A stretch of DNA of 64,000 nt from Agarivorans sp. Toyoura001 (GTDB taxonomy: Bacteria; Pseudomonadota; Gammaproteobacteria; Enterobacterales; Celerinatantimonadaceae), in NCBI RefSeq assembly GCF_005405585.1, contig NZ_BJEQ01000003.1, positions 62,001 to 126,000 of the forward strand, in the 5' to 3' direction. A program made the position numbers and the translations under genes. This document shows positions 1 through 8,195 of the stretch, piece after piece. The notes below the pieces were generated by a model. That model made no database searches and was not told where the DNA came from. It worked only from the letters and a program-made list of their open reading frames with translations. Within the stretch, counting starts at the first letter, position 1; each line of letters opens with the position of its first letter.

Positions 1-857
1 GTATTAAACGCCAACTGGACCATGGCGAAATAGTCATGGTGTCTCCATTAGGAGTATCGGTAACCGGCGAGCTATTTAACATTTGCTCGGAAGATATCAC
101 CACCGAAATAGCGGTGTCTTTGAAAGCAGATAAAGTAATTTACTTCAGTCCCGAGCAAGGTATTCACAATGACAAAGGCCTGTTGATTAGCGAACTATTA
201 CCTGATGCGGCCAACGAGCTAATGCGCTCAGAGCCTTTTTTACGTGATACCGACAAAGACACTCTGCGTTATTTGCGGGCGGCCATTCAATGCAGTGACC
301 GAGGTATCGACCGCTGTCATTTGGTCAGTTACCAGCAAGACGGCGCGTTGCTAAAAGAGCTCTATACCCGTGACGGCAGTGGCACTCAGCTGGTGCAATA
401 TAGTTATGAGCGAGTTAGAGAAGCGAGATTGGATGACATTAATGGCATCATTGAGCTGATTCGCCCGTTGGAAGAAGAAGGCATACTGGTAAGGCGCTCC
501 CGCGAGTTACTAGAAATGGAAATTGAGCGATTTACCATTGTTGAGCGCGACGGCATGATCATTGGGTGTGCTGCATTGTACGCTTTCAATAATGAAAACG
601 TTGGTGAGTTAGCGTGTTTAGTTAGTCATCCGCAATACCGCCAAGCGAGCCGGGGTGATCGACTACTTCAAGCCATTGTTAATCGAGCCCGTCAACAGGG
701 TTTAGCAAAATTGTTTGTGCTCACAACTAAAAGTATTCATTGGTTCAGGGAGCGTGGTTTTAGCCCCGCTGATTTCGAAGACTTACCCACCGAGAAACAG
801 GCTATTTATAACCTGCAGCGACGCTCTAAAATTTTAATTATGGATGTTGAGCGCTAA
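1..857 (+). CDS. argA: N-acetylglutamate synthase (amino-acid N-acetyltransferase), C-terminal part
   Basis: This is the first enzyme of arginine synthesis: it acetylates glutamate with acetyl-CoA in the cytoplasm. The reading frame is open from base 3, so the true start lies outside the window and about 284 C-terminal residues are present, against roughly 440 for the E. coli protein. The visible part begins inside the amino-acid-kinase-like domain (VSVTGELFN, SPEQGI). It ends in a GNAT domain with VGELACLVSHPQYR and the acetyl-CoA loop SRGDRLLQAIV, then a C-terminal FVLTTKSIHWFRERGF stretch typical of ArgA. An internal ATG at 36 is not the start, because homology to ArgA continues upstream of it. 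A strong terminator follows directly, so nothing is co-transcribed downstream. Identification is very secure. Confidence 0.96.
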   Translation, partial: IKRQLDHGEIVMVSPLGVSVTGELFNICSEDITTEIAVSLKADKVIYFSPEQGIHNDKGLLISELLPDAANELMRSEPFLRDTDKDTLRYLRAAIQCSDRGIDRCHLVSYQQDGALLKELYTRDGSGTQLVQYSYERVREARLDDINGIIELIRPLEEEGILVRRSRELLEMEIERFTIVERDGMIIGCAALYAFNNENVGELACLVSHPQYRQASRGDRLLQAIVNRARQQGLAKLFVLTTKSIHWFRERGFSPADFEDLPTEKQAIYNLQRRSKILIMDVER

Positions 858-869
858 CTCGCTGTCGGC

Positions 870-910
870 CACTCACACTAAAAAGCCACTCCACTGTGAG
901 TGTTTTTTTT
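870..910 (+). terminator. Rho-independent terminator of argA
   Basis: Perfect 8 bp stem (870-877 with 895-902) followed by a run of eight T at 903-910, starting 12 bases after the argA stop codon. Confidence 0.88.
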
Positions 911-933
911 ATGCTGAGTATATCTGTACAAAA

Positions 934-961
934 TAAAAAGCCAGCGCCATAAAGGCGCTGG
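934..961 (-). terminator. Rho-independent terminator of the porin gene
   Basis: A 9 bp GC-rich stem (940-948 with 953-961) with a 4-base loop. On the minus strand it is followed by a T-rich tail. It lies about 70 bases past the stop of the porin gene. Confidence 0.85.
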
Positions 962-1031
962 CAAAAGACAAACATACACAAGAAAATAAGGAACACGCTA
1001 AGTTAGGCGCTTAGCGTGTGTTATATCTGTC

Positions 1032-2063
1032 TTAGAAGTCGTAACGTGCTGCGAAGTGGAACTCGTTCTCAGCATTGTCGATGTTGTTGATTTGGTAAGC
1101 AGCAACGATACGCAATTGCTTAGTTAGGTCGTAACGGCCTTCAATTGTGTAGTAATCAACGTTGTCGTACTTAGCTCCGCCTTGTGGCTCAACTTCAGCT
1201 TTGTTCCACATCGCTTGCGCACGGAAGGTTTTAGTGAACTTGTAACCCGCTACTAGCTCGTAACCAGTGTGCTCGTTTTTAGCATCTGAACCGTGAAGTT
1301 TAAATGCTTTGTTGTTTTCGCCCATCGAGTAGTTAGCTGCTGCGTAAACGCCATTTGCGTCGTAGTTAACACCCAATAACGCTAGCTTGCTGTCTTTTGC
1401 TTCGCCATTGTTAGCAATGTTGTAACCCGCACCTAGACCAAGACCAAAATCAAAAGTGTAAGCTAAAGCAATACCGTAAGCAGAGTTGTCTGCGTCAACC
1501 GTTTGGTTGCCATCAGCATCTTCCATTTTTTGGTTGTCGTTAAACTTGTAAGAAGCGTGGATATCGAAACCGCTGAATTCACCCGCGTATTTAAGAACGC
1601 TGTCTGAACGGCCAATACCTTCTTCACGGCTAGAGCTGATGCCGATAGCAGAGTTACCGTATGGGTTAACGTAGCTTGAATCAGTCCAGTCAGCGACTAA
1701 CTCTAGAGCACCGTAGTTACGACCAAAGGTAACTTCACCGAAGTCGCCACCAAAACCAGCGTAAGCTAAACGCGCTTTAGTTGCTGAAGTGTTGTCACCT
1801 TCGCCGTTGTTTTCCATTTGTAGCTCGTAACGGCCTAAAGCATAGTTTGACGCGCCAATCATAGATTTAACTTTAGCGCCAAAACGTACGTATTGATCTG
1901 CACCAAAGTTATCAGACTTACCAGCGTCGTCACCAGCAGTGTAACCCGCGTAAATACGACCATATAGGTCTACAGCGTGTTTCTCGTCTTCGTATACTTT
2001 AGCAGCGTTAGCTGAACCAGAAGCAGCGGCAACTGCGATAGCAATAAGAGTAAGCTTTTTCAT
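1032..2063 (-). CDS. General porin, OmpU/OmpC-like (Gram-negative porin family)
   Basis: Outer-membrane trimeric porin expected to pass small hydrophilic solutes. It has 343 residues with a clear signal peptide (MKKLTLIAIAVAAASGSANA, cleavage near residue 20). VDLYGRIYAGY then starts the barrel, and FGRNYGALE and many alternating aromatic strands follow. The protein ends in FHFAARYDF, with the terminal Phe needed for outer-membrane assembly. Length and layout fit the Porin_4 family of vibrios and Alteromonadales. A ribosome site (AGGGA) lies 5 bases before the ATG. The gene is monocistronic, with its own terminator. Codon use looks like that of a highly expressed gene. Pore selectivity cannot be read from the sequence. 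Confidence 0.93.
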   Translation of the reverse strand: MKKLTLIAIAVAAASGSANAAKVYEDEKHAVDLYGRIYAGYTAGDDAGKSDNFGADQYVRFGAKVKSMIGASNYALGRYELQMENNGEGDNTSATKARLAYAGFGGDFGEVTFGRNYGALELVADWTDSSYVNPYGNSAIGISSSREEGIGRSDSVLKYAGEFSGFDIHASYKFNDNQKMEDADGNQTVDADNSAYGIALAYTFDFGLGLGAGYNIANNGEAKDSKLALLGVNYDANGVYAAANYSMGENNKAFKLHGSDAKNEHTGYELVAGYKFTKTFRAQAMWNKAEVEPQGGAKYDNVDYYTIEGRYDLTKQLRIVAAYQINNIDNAENEFHFAARYDF

Positions 2064-2273
2064 TTTAATCCCTAAAAAATGTGAACTGTATCAAGTAAAA
2101 GTTGAACAAATCTTAGGACTGGTAAATGACAGAGAGGTGACTGAAATATTAAAGATTAATGACAGCGGAACTTTAAGGAAAGCTCTGCAAGCGACTAATT
2201 ATTAAGCATTTTATTTAGTTAATGCTCAAGTTAATTAAACGCATGCAGATTAAAATACGGTTGATTCAAACAC

Positions 2274-2867
2274 CTAGAAACGGTAATTCAAGCCCATATT
2301 AAGACCCAATTGCGACCAATAACCGCCAACGAAGGTCACTTGGCATCCTGGGCCACATTCTATTTTGGTGCCATCGTTTACAAAGGTGCCGTACAAGCGC
2401 CCCTCTAGTTTTAAATCGAGGTTCTCGGTTAGGTGATAAAAATAACCACCACCAATGCTAATAGAAAAACGCTGGGTGTCGCTGCCAGGGCTTGCCGCAA
2501 AATGGGTAAGACCGGCACCACCACTAGCAAAGGTTTCAAAATTCTCATACTGCCAACGGCGAGAGGCAGTTAGGTGAGCATACAATACGTCAACGTCGGT
2601 GTTAGCGTTGTCGTTCATCTCGGTGTTTTGCCAAGAGACTAAAGCCCCAACGTAATTGTCGTAGGTTTCGCGCTTGCGGTTTTCACCACTAGTGGTGGCA
2701 AAATCAAAAGCCGCCATATAAGAAGGCGCAGAACGCACCGAGTAGGTTTCTTCTGTATCAAGATCGGTCATTTCACCACCAAAGGTGTAACCCGCTCCAA
2801 TACTAAGATCGGCCAGAGCCGGTAGCGAAATACTCCACGCAAGTAAAAAACATCCTTTCTTTAGCAT
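2274..2867 (-). CDS. Small outer-membrane beta-barrel protein, function unknown
   Basis: The 197-residue product starts with a signal peptide (MLKKGCFLLAWSISLPALA) and continues with alternating hydrophobic and polar strands (LSIGAGYTFGGEM, FSISIGGGYFYHL, LKLEGRLYGTF). It ends in LGLNMGLNYRF, a classic outer-membrane insertion signal with terminal Phe. This is the pattern of an 8-stranded OmpA/OmpW-like barrel. I chose the ATG at 2867 because a perfect AGGAGG lies 7 bases upstream. A longer frame starting at 2906 would have to use an ATG inside an inverted repeat and would bury the signal peptide. A CECGPGC-like pair of cysteines near residues 166-171 may form a disulfide. No specific family was recognised. 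Confidence 0.82.
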   Translation of the reverse strand: MLKKGCFLLAWSISLPALADLSIGAGYTFGGEMTDLDTEETYSVRSAPSYMAAFDFATTSGENRKRETYDNYVGALVSWQNTEMNDNANTDVDVLYAHLTASRRWQYENFETFASGGAGLTHFAASPGSDTQRFSISIGGGYFYHLTENLDLKLEGRLYGTFVNDGTKIECGPGCQVTFVGGYWSQLGLNMGLNYRF

Positions 2868-2878
2868 CGGTAACCTCC

Positions 2879-2905
2879 TGTTAGACACATCAACAGTGTC
2901 TAACA
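2879..2905 (-). repeat. Perfect 10 bp inverted repeat abutting the ribosome site
   Basis: Arms 2879-2888 and 2896-2905 are perfect 10 bp complements around a 7-base spacer. On the minus strand the second arm ends 2 bases into the AGGAGG of the gene starting at 2867. There is no T-run, so this is not an ordinary terminator. It could be a protein operator or an mRNA hairpin that controls translation or stability. Confidence 0.75.
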
Positions 2906-2925
2906 TTCAGTCACTTAAGCCAAGA

Positions 2926-3120
2926 TCAAATCTGCTTAAACTGGTTACTTATCGCATTATAGTGATAACCAATAGTTTCTAAACGGCGCGCTAAAGATCG
3001 CTCTTCAAGGCCAAACGTTAAGGCGAGATCTTCCAAGCTATCGCACTCTAGGCGTAACTTTTCGTTCACAATGCCCAATAATATGTTGGCTTCTAGGTTT
3101 AACATGTAGCTAGCATCCAT
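2926..3120 (-). CDS. DUF4250 family protein
   Basis: A 64-residue cytoplasmic protein of the DUF4250 family. Hallmarks are LEANILLGIVNEKLRLEC near the N-terminus, a middle helix SLEDLALTFGLEERSL, and the ending ETIGYHYNAISNQFK, which matches the family's conserved IGYxYNxxxNQF tail. The middle reads like a helix-turn-helix (LALTFGLEERSLARRLETIG), but function is not established for the family. Two tandem ATGs (3123 and 3120) are possible; the second has the better spacing (6 bases) from GGAG. It lies just upstream of and in line with the small barrel gene, so the two may share a transcript. Confidence 0.8.
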   Translation of the reverse strand: MDASYMLNLEANILLGIVNEKLRLECDSLEDLALTFGLEERSLARRLETIGYHYNAISNQFKQI

Positions 3121-3253
3121 CATTCTCTCCCGAGTATTAAATGGTATTGAGTTAATTTGAGCTTAGCTAAAAAAGCAGCAAGGGTGACAAATTTTGAACC
3201 TAGCATTTGCCTAATCTGCTGTACGTTTTTATTTACCCAGCCTTAAAACGCAA

Positions 3254-3277
3254 AAAGCCTGACCAAGGCCAGGCTTT
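3254..3277 (-). terminator. Rho-independent terminator of grxA
   Basis: An 8 bp stem (3254-3261 with 3270-3277) whose minus-strand end runs into a T-rich tail. It starts 20 bases after the grxA stop. Confidence 0.78.
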
Positions 3278-3297
3278 AACCGCATCTTACTTAGCAA

Positions 3298-3555
3298 TTA
3301 GATATCAAATTGCTCACGCATTAATGCTTCATATTCTGTACAGCCGCCCACGTGTGTTTCATCAACAAAAATCTGCGGTACTGTTTCTACAGGTTTGCCT
3401 ACGGTTTTTTCCAAATCAGCTTTAGAAATACCTTCAGCATGAATATCAACATAACGGAAGCTGTAGTCTTCATGTGCTTCGCTAAGTTGTTCAGCAATCT
3501 GTTTTGCACGAACACAATAAGGGCAACCCGGACGACCAAAAATTACTGCAAACAT
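3298..3555 (-). CDS. grxA: Glutaredoxin 1
   Basis: Small cytoplasmic thiol-disulfide oxidoreductase that uses glutathione, for example to reduce ribonucleotide reductase and OxyR. It is 85 residues, the same size as E. coli GrxA. The active-site CPYC is at residues 11-14 in the context FGRPGCPYCVRAKQIAEQL. The cis-proline loop ETVPQIFVDETHVGGCTEYEAL is complete. It has its own terminator and no obvious partner gene. Confidence 0.95.
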   Translation of the reverse strand: MFAVIFGRPGCPYCVRAKQIAEQLSEAHEDYSFRYVDIHAEGISKADLEKTVGKPVETVPQIFVDETHVGGCTEYEALMREQFDI

Positions 3556-3696
3556 TGTTAAACTCCAGAATAACGTGAATTGGGCTTACTATAACGGCTA
3601 AGCATTAAATTAAAAAATTGAATATTTCGTTGTTAGCGATAGGCAACAACTATCAAACTCTATAGACCTGCGTACTGATTAGTTTCTTTCATTGCT

Positions 3697-4989
3697 CTAT
3701 CCATCAGACATTGCTAACAAACACTGCTTAAACTGCTCAACAAAGTTGTTGCGCATTTCTGCACTAATCATCGGTTCTACGCAGTTAATGGTAACCGTTA
3801 ACGCACCGGCCAAACTTTGCGAACCCAACCAGAATATAGCGCCAATAAGATGCTGAGCAGCGGTAAAGTAATATTGCTGCGGAACCAATGCAGTAGCGCT
3901 TGCCTGGGCGAATAAAGGGGCGATGTTACCAAGGTTAGACAAGTGTAAGCAATTAAAGCGCCCCGCCACTTGCTTCATATCGTCATCCGCTCGGCGCGGC
4001 GCTTGAGCTTGCCACCATTCATCGCTACAAGAGACTAAATGCAGCCCGGTATTTACTTGCTGCTGATATAGGGCATTAACTTGCTGGGCGCGTTGCCAAA
4101 AGGCTTGCTCTGCGGAACAATCTACCGCAAAAGAGAACATCGATACGTAACACGCTAGCTCATGCTCATCTACCGGAGGCGCGACTATTGGCCGCACGTT
4201 AGCATTTCCGCCTGCGCTAACCAAAGTCGTGTTTGATTTAGCTAAGGCCAAGGCGGTTTCAACGGCCGCGGTGTACAGCAAAATAGTCAAGCTCACATGA
4301 TTCTCTCGCGCCAACGCTAGAAGCTGAGTAGTTTGTTGCTGGCTAAAGGCCAGCAGCGCCAGTTTATTTTGCTGCAAGCGTTGTGGGCTGGTTTGGCTAA
4401 GCCAAGCGCTTGTTTGCTCAGGTGTAATCGGTGCACAAAAAGGACTTTCACCTGTCGATAAATCAATATCAGGAATGGCATGGTGTATACACTGGCGAAT
4501 AGCAAAGGGGACAAATTGCGGCGCCTGTTGCTCGGCCACTTGCTGATGCCGCTCTAACCACTCGGCTAATAAAGCCGTGGCCGATAAACCATCACAAATA
4601 CTGTGGTGCATACTTACAATAAGCGCTGACTGCTCTGCACCTATCAGCACCCTCACCCGCCAAAGCAAACCAGACGCACTTAAGGGAGTATTGGTTTGCT
4701 GCTGCATATGTTCAGTGAGAAATTGCGGAAACACTGCGTCGTCGCCGTTAAACTCAATCACCTCAACACTCGGCGGTTTTGAGCTCGGCAACCATTGCCA
4801 TTGTTCATCAACTTGAGAAAGGCATACCGATAGCAATGGGTGGCGCTGCTGCAATAATTGATGAATATGCGCAATGTGAGTCGGGTTGATTTGCCCTCTC
4901 ACACTTACTGCATTCACCACTAACATAGCGCCGGTGCTAGTGAGTTCGGCAAATAAAGCTTCAGTTACACCTAAAGGGCGAATCATCAT
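3697..4989 (-). CDS. Condensation-domain-like acyltransferase (PapA/alcohol acetyltransferase superfamily)
   Basis: The 430-residue protein carries the superfamily signature HHxxxDG as HHSICDG (about residues 128-134), in which the second His is the catalytic base. Around it lie RHPLLSVCLSQ near the N-terminus and LHLSNLGNIAPLF near residue 345, both usual for single-domain condensation/acetyltransferase proteins. The expected reaction is transfer of an acyl or aminoacyl group from a thioester (CoA or carrier protein) to an alcohol or amine. The second ATG is preferred (AGGAG 5 bases upstream) over a TTG one codon earlier. It lies 59 bases downstream of an MFS exporter on the same strand and probably shares its transcript. 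No carrier protein or synthetase is nearby, so the substrate is unknown. Confidence 0.78.
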   Translation of the reverse strand: MMIRPLGVTEALFAELTSTGAMLVVNAVSVRGQINPTHIAHIHQLLQQRHPLLSVCLSQVDEQWQWLPSSKPPSVEVIEFNGDDAVFPQFLTEHMQQQTNTPLSASGLLWRVRVLIGAEQSALIVSMHHSICDGLSATALLAEWLERHQQVAEQQAPQFVPFAIRQCIHHAIPDIDLSTGESPFCAPITPEQTSAWLSQTSPQRLQQNKLALLAFSQQQTTQLLALARENHVSLTILLYTAAVETALALAKSNTTLVSAGGNANVRPIVAPPVDEHELACYVSMFSFAVDCSAEQAFWQRAQQVNALYQQQVNTGLHLVSCSDEWWQAQAPRRADDDMKQVAGRFNCLHLSNLGNIAPLFAQASATALVPQQYYFTAAQHLIGAIFWLGSQSLAGALTVTINCVEPMISAEMRNNFVEQFKQCLLAMSDG

Positions 4990-5048
4990 CAATGCTCCTT
5001 TGTTGATTTACTTAACTACAGCTGCAGCTAAGTGACTAACAAGGCTCA

Positions 5049-6230
5049 TCATTGCATAGATGGGACTTTCACTTTTAGTATCTGGATCACCATGTTTAGC
5101 ATTAAACCCACACCCATGATGCTAAATATGATCGCCATCGCATCAGGACTTGGCACCAACAAGGTCGTTAAACCGCCCACCGCGATAGCGGTTAAGGTCA
5201 TTTGAGTGGTACCACTTAACGCAGACACTGCGCCCGCTTGGCTTGGAAACAAACCAAACAAGCCAGCTTGTGAGATAGGATAAATAACCCCGACACTCAC
5301 GCTTATCATCGCCATACCCACTACCACCCACGCTAAAGAGTGCGCTTGAGTAGCCAAAATAAAGGCCGCGACAAACGGCAAGCAAGACGCAAATCCCAGT
5401 ATGTGCTGCTCTGGCCAACGGCCGGTGAATCGTCGAGTAAAGGCGCTACCAAGCGCGAGCCCGCCAGCAGGAATAATCATCATTAAACCAAAGTCGTCGG
5501 CGCTTAAGCCAAAATCATGCTGCAAGATAAACGGAGCGCTACTAATCATGTACATCAAACCAATGCTAGCGATCCACCCGTAGCTGGAGTAACGAACAAA
5601 ATTGCTATCGCAGGCTAGCATTAGGTAATCGTTAACCACCCGCTTAACCTGTAACGGCGGGCCGCGCTCGGCTTGGGTTTCGGGCAGCAACTTAGCGGCA
5701 ATAATCATTAAACTCGCGCCAGCCATGCCGATAATAATGAACAGATAGTGCCAGCCCCAGTAAGCCGTAACAATACCGCCAATCACGGGCCCTAAAACCG
5801 GAATCACCGACGCAGCCATACCTAACCAAGCAAAACCATTTTTAAGATGTTTTCCGCGGTAGCTATCGCTAATCAAGCAGCGCGCCAAAATTTGGTTACT
5901 GCCAGCCCCCAAACCTTGAATCATGACTCCCGCCAACAACAAGTTAAGGTTATTTAAGCCTAAAAAAGTAAGCAGGTTACCTAGCAAGAAAATACTTTGC
6001 CCCAGCCAGAATATACGACGACGCCCATAACTGTCGGCTAGCGGGCCATAAAACAGCTGAGAGATGCCTAAACCTAAAATGAAACACACAATAAGCCGCT
6101 GTACTAAATGCTCGTCTACCGCAAAGTGCTGCGCCATTTCTGGTAGCGCAGGGGTAAGTAAGCCGTTGGTTAATTGAGAACAGGCAATAAAGGCAATAGA
6201 GAACAACAGGGGAATACGCGAATAAGTCAC
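5049..6230 (-). CDS. MFS transporter, Bcr/CflA/EmrD-type drug efflux
   Basis: Inner-membrane proton-driven exporter of about 393-399 residues with 12 predicted transmembrane helices. The cytoplasmic loop between helices 2 and 3 shows the MFS motif GPLADSYGRRR, and the segment GPVIGGIVTAYWGWHYLF is the helix 5 antiporter motif of Bcr/CflA pumps. A GTG start at 6230 has GGAG 7 bases upstream. The alternative ATG at 6248 has no ribosome site, so I prefer GTG. It is divergent from a LysR gene and precedes an acyltransferase. A plausible reading is that the regulator senses a compound which the pair modifies and exports, but this is inference. Confidence 0.85.
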   Translation of the reverse strand: MTYSRIPLLFSIAFIACSQLTNGLLTPALPEMAQHFAVDEHLVQRLIVCFILGLGISQLFYGPLADSYGRRRIFWLGQSIFLLGNLLTFLGLNNLNLLLAGVMIQGLGAGSNQILARCLISDSYRGKHLKNGFAWLGMAASVIPVLGPVIGGIVTAYWGWHYLFIIIGMAGASLMIIAAKLLPETQAERGPPLQVKRVVNDYLMLACDSNFVRYSSYGWIASIGLMYMISSAPFILQHDFGLSADDFGLMMIIPAGGLALGSAFTRRFTGRWPEQHILGFASCLPFVAAFILATQAHSLAWVVVGMAMISVSVGVIYPISQAGLFGLFPSQAGAVSALSGTTQMTLTAIAVGGLTTLLVPSPDAMAIIFSIMGVGLMLNMVIQILKVKVPSMQ

Positions 6231-6309
6231 TAACAAACTCCAATACATCAGCGAGTTTATTGTAATTTATTGCTAAGCGCGGATAATCATTCATTAAAGA
6301 CATGATTTA

Positions 6310-6324
6310 TTTCCCTGAGGGAAA
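6310..6324. promoter_or_regulatory. Candidate LysR operator between divergent genes
   Basis: Dyad of perfect 6 bp arms around 3 bases, TTTCCCTGAGGGAAA, containing a T-N11-A pattern. It lies 22 bases before the lysR ATG and about 80 bases before the divergent exporter start, the usual place for a LysR-type regulator to bind. No binding evidence is available. Confidence 0.5.
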
Positions 6325-6345
6325 CAATCAACCAGGAGCGCAGTA

Positions 6346-7230
6346 ATGGATTGGCTAAATGTAGTGCAAACCTATGTAGCAGTAGTAGAAAGCAATAGCT
6401 TTGTACAAGCAGCTCACCAGCTCAACATAACCACATCGTCTTGTAGCAAGCGCATATCATGGTTAGAGTCTCAGCTACACTGCCAACTACTATTACGCAC
6501 CACTCGGCGGGTACGCACCACCGAACAAGGCCAACAGTTCTATTTGCAAAGCTGTGATTGGTTAAGTCAGTTCGACAACATGCGTCGGCAACTGGGTCCC
6601 TCAACCCAAGGATTAACTGGCAACTTAAGCATTGGCTCTCCTGCTGTGTCGGGTAGCCTATTTGTTACCCCCATTATCGCCACCTTCTTACCCATGCATC
6701 CACATTTAACAGTAGAGCTATCAGAAATAGAGCCAGGAGTGATTCCCGATCTATCCTTAGATATTGTTATCAGTCGGCAAATAGACAACTTCGACAGCAC
6801 CAGTTATCGCATGCTGCATTTATTTGACTACGCAGTGAAGTGCTTCGCCAGCCCACGTTTTTTGTCTATTCATGGTCCAGTAGAAAATGCCAAGCAACTC
6901 AAGCAACTTCCGCTGTTATTAGTACAAGGGCAAATACGCTCTGGAGGGGTAAAATTTAACGACGGCACAATATTAAACCAAGCCTCTCGTTTCATCACTC
7001 ACGACCCGCTGGCAGCTATTCAGGCAGCAGTACACCATATGGGAGTGGTATTGGTCTCCGAAGATTTAGTTCAGCAACAGTTAATAGACGGTAAATTGGT
7101 TGAAGTGGTGCCGGGTTTGTTGTCGGAGCAACGCACCGTGTGCGCCTATTACCCAGCGCATCGCTTTGAAAACCCCAATATCAGCGCTTTTCTGCAGCAC
7201 CTGCGTCAACAAATCCAAAACACACATTAG
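6346..7230 (+). CDS. LysR-family transcriptional regulator, divergent from exporter
   Basis: A 294-residue DNA-binding regulator. The N-terminal winged helix-turn-helix covers about residues 1-60 (FVQAAHQLNITTSSCSKRIS, then LHCQLLLRTTRRVRTTEQG). A periplasmic-binding-protein-like effector domain follows from about residue 90 (GNLSIGSPAVSGSLFVTPII). The start has AGGAG 7 bases upstream. It is transcribed away from the MFS exporter/acyltransferase pair and probably controls it. The effector cannot be told from sequence. Confidence 0.9.
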   Translation: MDWLNVVQTYVAVVESNSFVQAAHQLNITTSSCSKRISWLESQLHCQLLLRTTRRVRTTEQGQQFYLQSCDWLSQFDNMRRQLGPSTQGLTGNLSIGSPAVSGSLFVTPIIATFLPMHPHLTVELSEIEPGVIPDLSLDIVISRQIDNFDSTSYRMLHLFDYAVKCFASPRFLSIHGPVENAKQLKQLPLLLVQGQIRSGGVKFNDGTILNQASRFITHDPLAAIQAAVHHMGVVLVSEDLVQQQLIDGKLVEVVPGLLSEQRTVCAYYPAHRFENPNISAFLQHLRQQIQNTH

Positions 7231-7246
7231 CAAATTGTCTTCGGGC

Positions 7247-7280
7247 ATAAAAAAACCGCTAGCGTTTAGGCTAGCGGTTT
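7247..7280 (-). terminator. Terminator between lysR and the 41-residue gene
   Basis: An 11 bp stem (7253-7263 with 7270-7280) around a 6-base loop. The T-run is much better on the minus strand (A-run 7249-7255 on the plus strand). It therefore best serves the small minus-strand gene at 7340-7465 but may also stop lysR transcription. Confidence 0.8.
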
Positions 7281-7339
7281 ATAGGATGTAACAAGCGTAA
7301 ATATTAAGTCACGAGTTTAAAAGGCAACTACAGCGTAGT

Positions 7340-7465
7340 TTACTCGGCCGCTTCAACATCTGATTCAGGTTCTTTTGCTTCAATGTCTTCACTGATAGGC
7401 AGGCGTACAAAAAAGCCTTTACCCGTTGCAAAACAACGCATCGTTTGCTGTTGGTCTTGTTCCAT
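7340..7465 (-). CDS. 41-residue conserved-looking small protein, function unknown
   Basis: Short gene with good expression signals: AGGAGA 9 bases before the ATG and a strong terminator 60 bases past the stop. The product begins MEQDQQQTMRCFATGKGFFV, has a basic/aromatic middle around a single Cys (residue 11), and ends in an acidic tail rich in Glu and Asp. There is no signal peptide and no membrane segment. I do not recognise the family. The combination of ribosome site, stop and dedicated terminator makes a real gene more likely than chance, but conservation in relatives is untested. Confidence 0.6.
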   Translation of the reverse strand: MEQDQQQTMRCFATGKGFFVRLPISEDIEAKEPESDVEAAE

Positions 7466-7974
7466 TTAGATAAGTCTCCTAGGTTGTTGCAAGTTTAAAA
7501 AAGTATTATTTCTGCTTATGTTTTGCTTATTGCCACTTGCGTAAGTAAGGCTAGCTAGTGAATAAAAATTGCACAAGAAATAATCGGTAAAAATCCTATT
7601 TAGCCCACTCTTTCTTGATCTAGCTCAGTCTTGCGGGAGGTAATCTATAGGCTTTTATCAGAAATGTGAAGTACTAATTTACCACTTTGGAGATGTCGGC
7701 CAAAAACGACAATATTTTTAATCATTAAAATCAATAACTTAATGAAAACAAAAAAACGCCAAAGAATGGCTTATAGCTAATTGATATGTAGGGATCTTGG
7801 TTTAATTAGATTTGGCTATATTTGTTTAAATAGCCAGAGAATAACAATAGATGAATCAATCACTTACAAGTTAGTGTTTACTAGCCGTAACACATGTGAA
7901 TATTTATTCAAATAAACCACTAATGACAAAAAACTTAAATAATGAGTTATCGCTAAGCCCCGTGGAGACTGGAC
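7466..7974. other. Intergenic, no gene recognised
   Basis: About 500 AT-rich bases upstream of the 41-residue gene. I found no convincing reading frame, RNA gene or repeat. A partial palindrome (7951-7957 with 7974-7980) spans the stop codon of the next gene but lacks a T-run. Confidence 0.5.
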
Positions 7975-8136
7975 TTAGCGCTTCTTTATTTTCACAAAAT
8001 CGAAAAACAACCACAGTCCGATAATTGTTGCCGATACAACGACCCCATATTCCAAATAAAGATGGATGTATCCAAGAAAAAAGCTAACGGCAGGAAGAAC
8101 GATTACCAACAATAAGGCCAACAGCACATAGCCCAT
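7975..8136 (-). CDS. Small two-helix membrane protein (53 residues), function unknown
   Basis: The product is almost entirely hydrophobic. A first transmembrane helix covers residues 2-21 (MGYVLLALLLVIVLPAVSFF), a short polar turn with His and Glu follows (GYIHLYLEY), a second helix spans 31-45, and the end is basic (DFVKIKKR). Under the positive-inside rule the C-terminus should be cytoplasmic. GGGG lies 6 bases before the ATG. It sits 59 bases downstream of the secreted-protein gene at 8196-8639 on the same strand and may be co-transcribed. No family was recognised. Confidence 0.55.
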   Translation of the reverse strand: MGYVLLALLLVIVLPAVSFFLGYIHLYLEYGVVVSATIIGLWLFFDFVKIKKR

Positions 8137-8195
8137 TTAAGTCCCCAATAATTTTACCAGTAGAAATTATATCCTGATAATTGCCAAGGACAAAG

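Noticed and set aside
5977-6303. A 108-codon minus-strand frame overlapping the exporter start
   Set aside because: Overlaps the MFS frame out of register and covers its start; no family resemblance.
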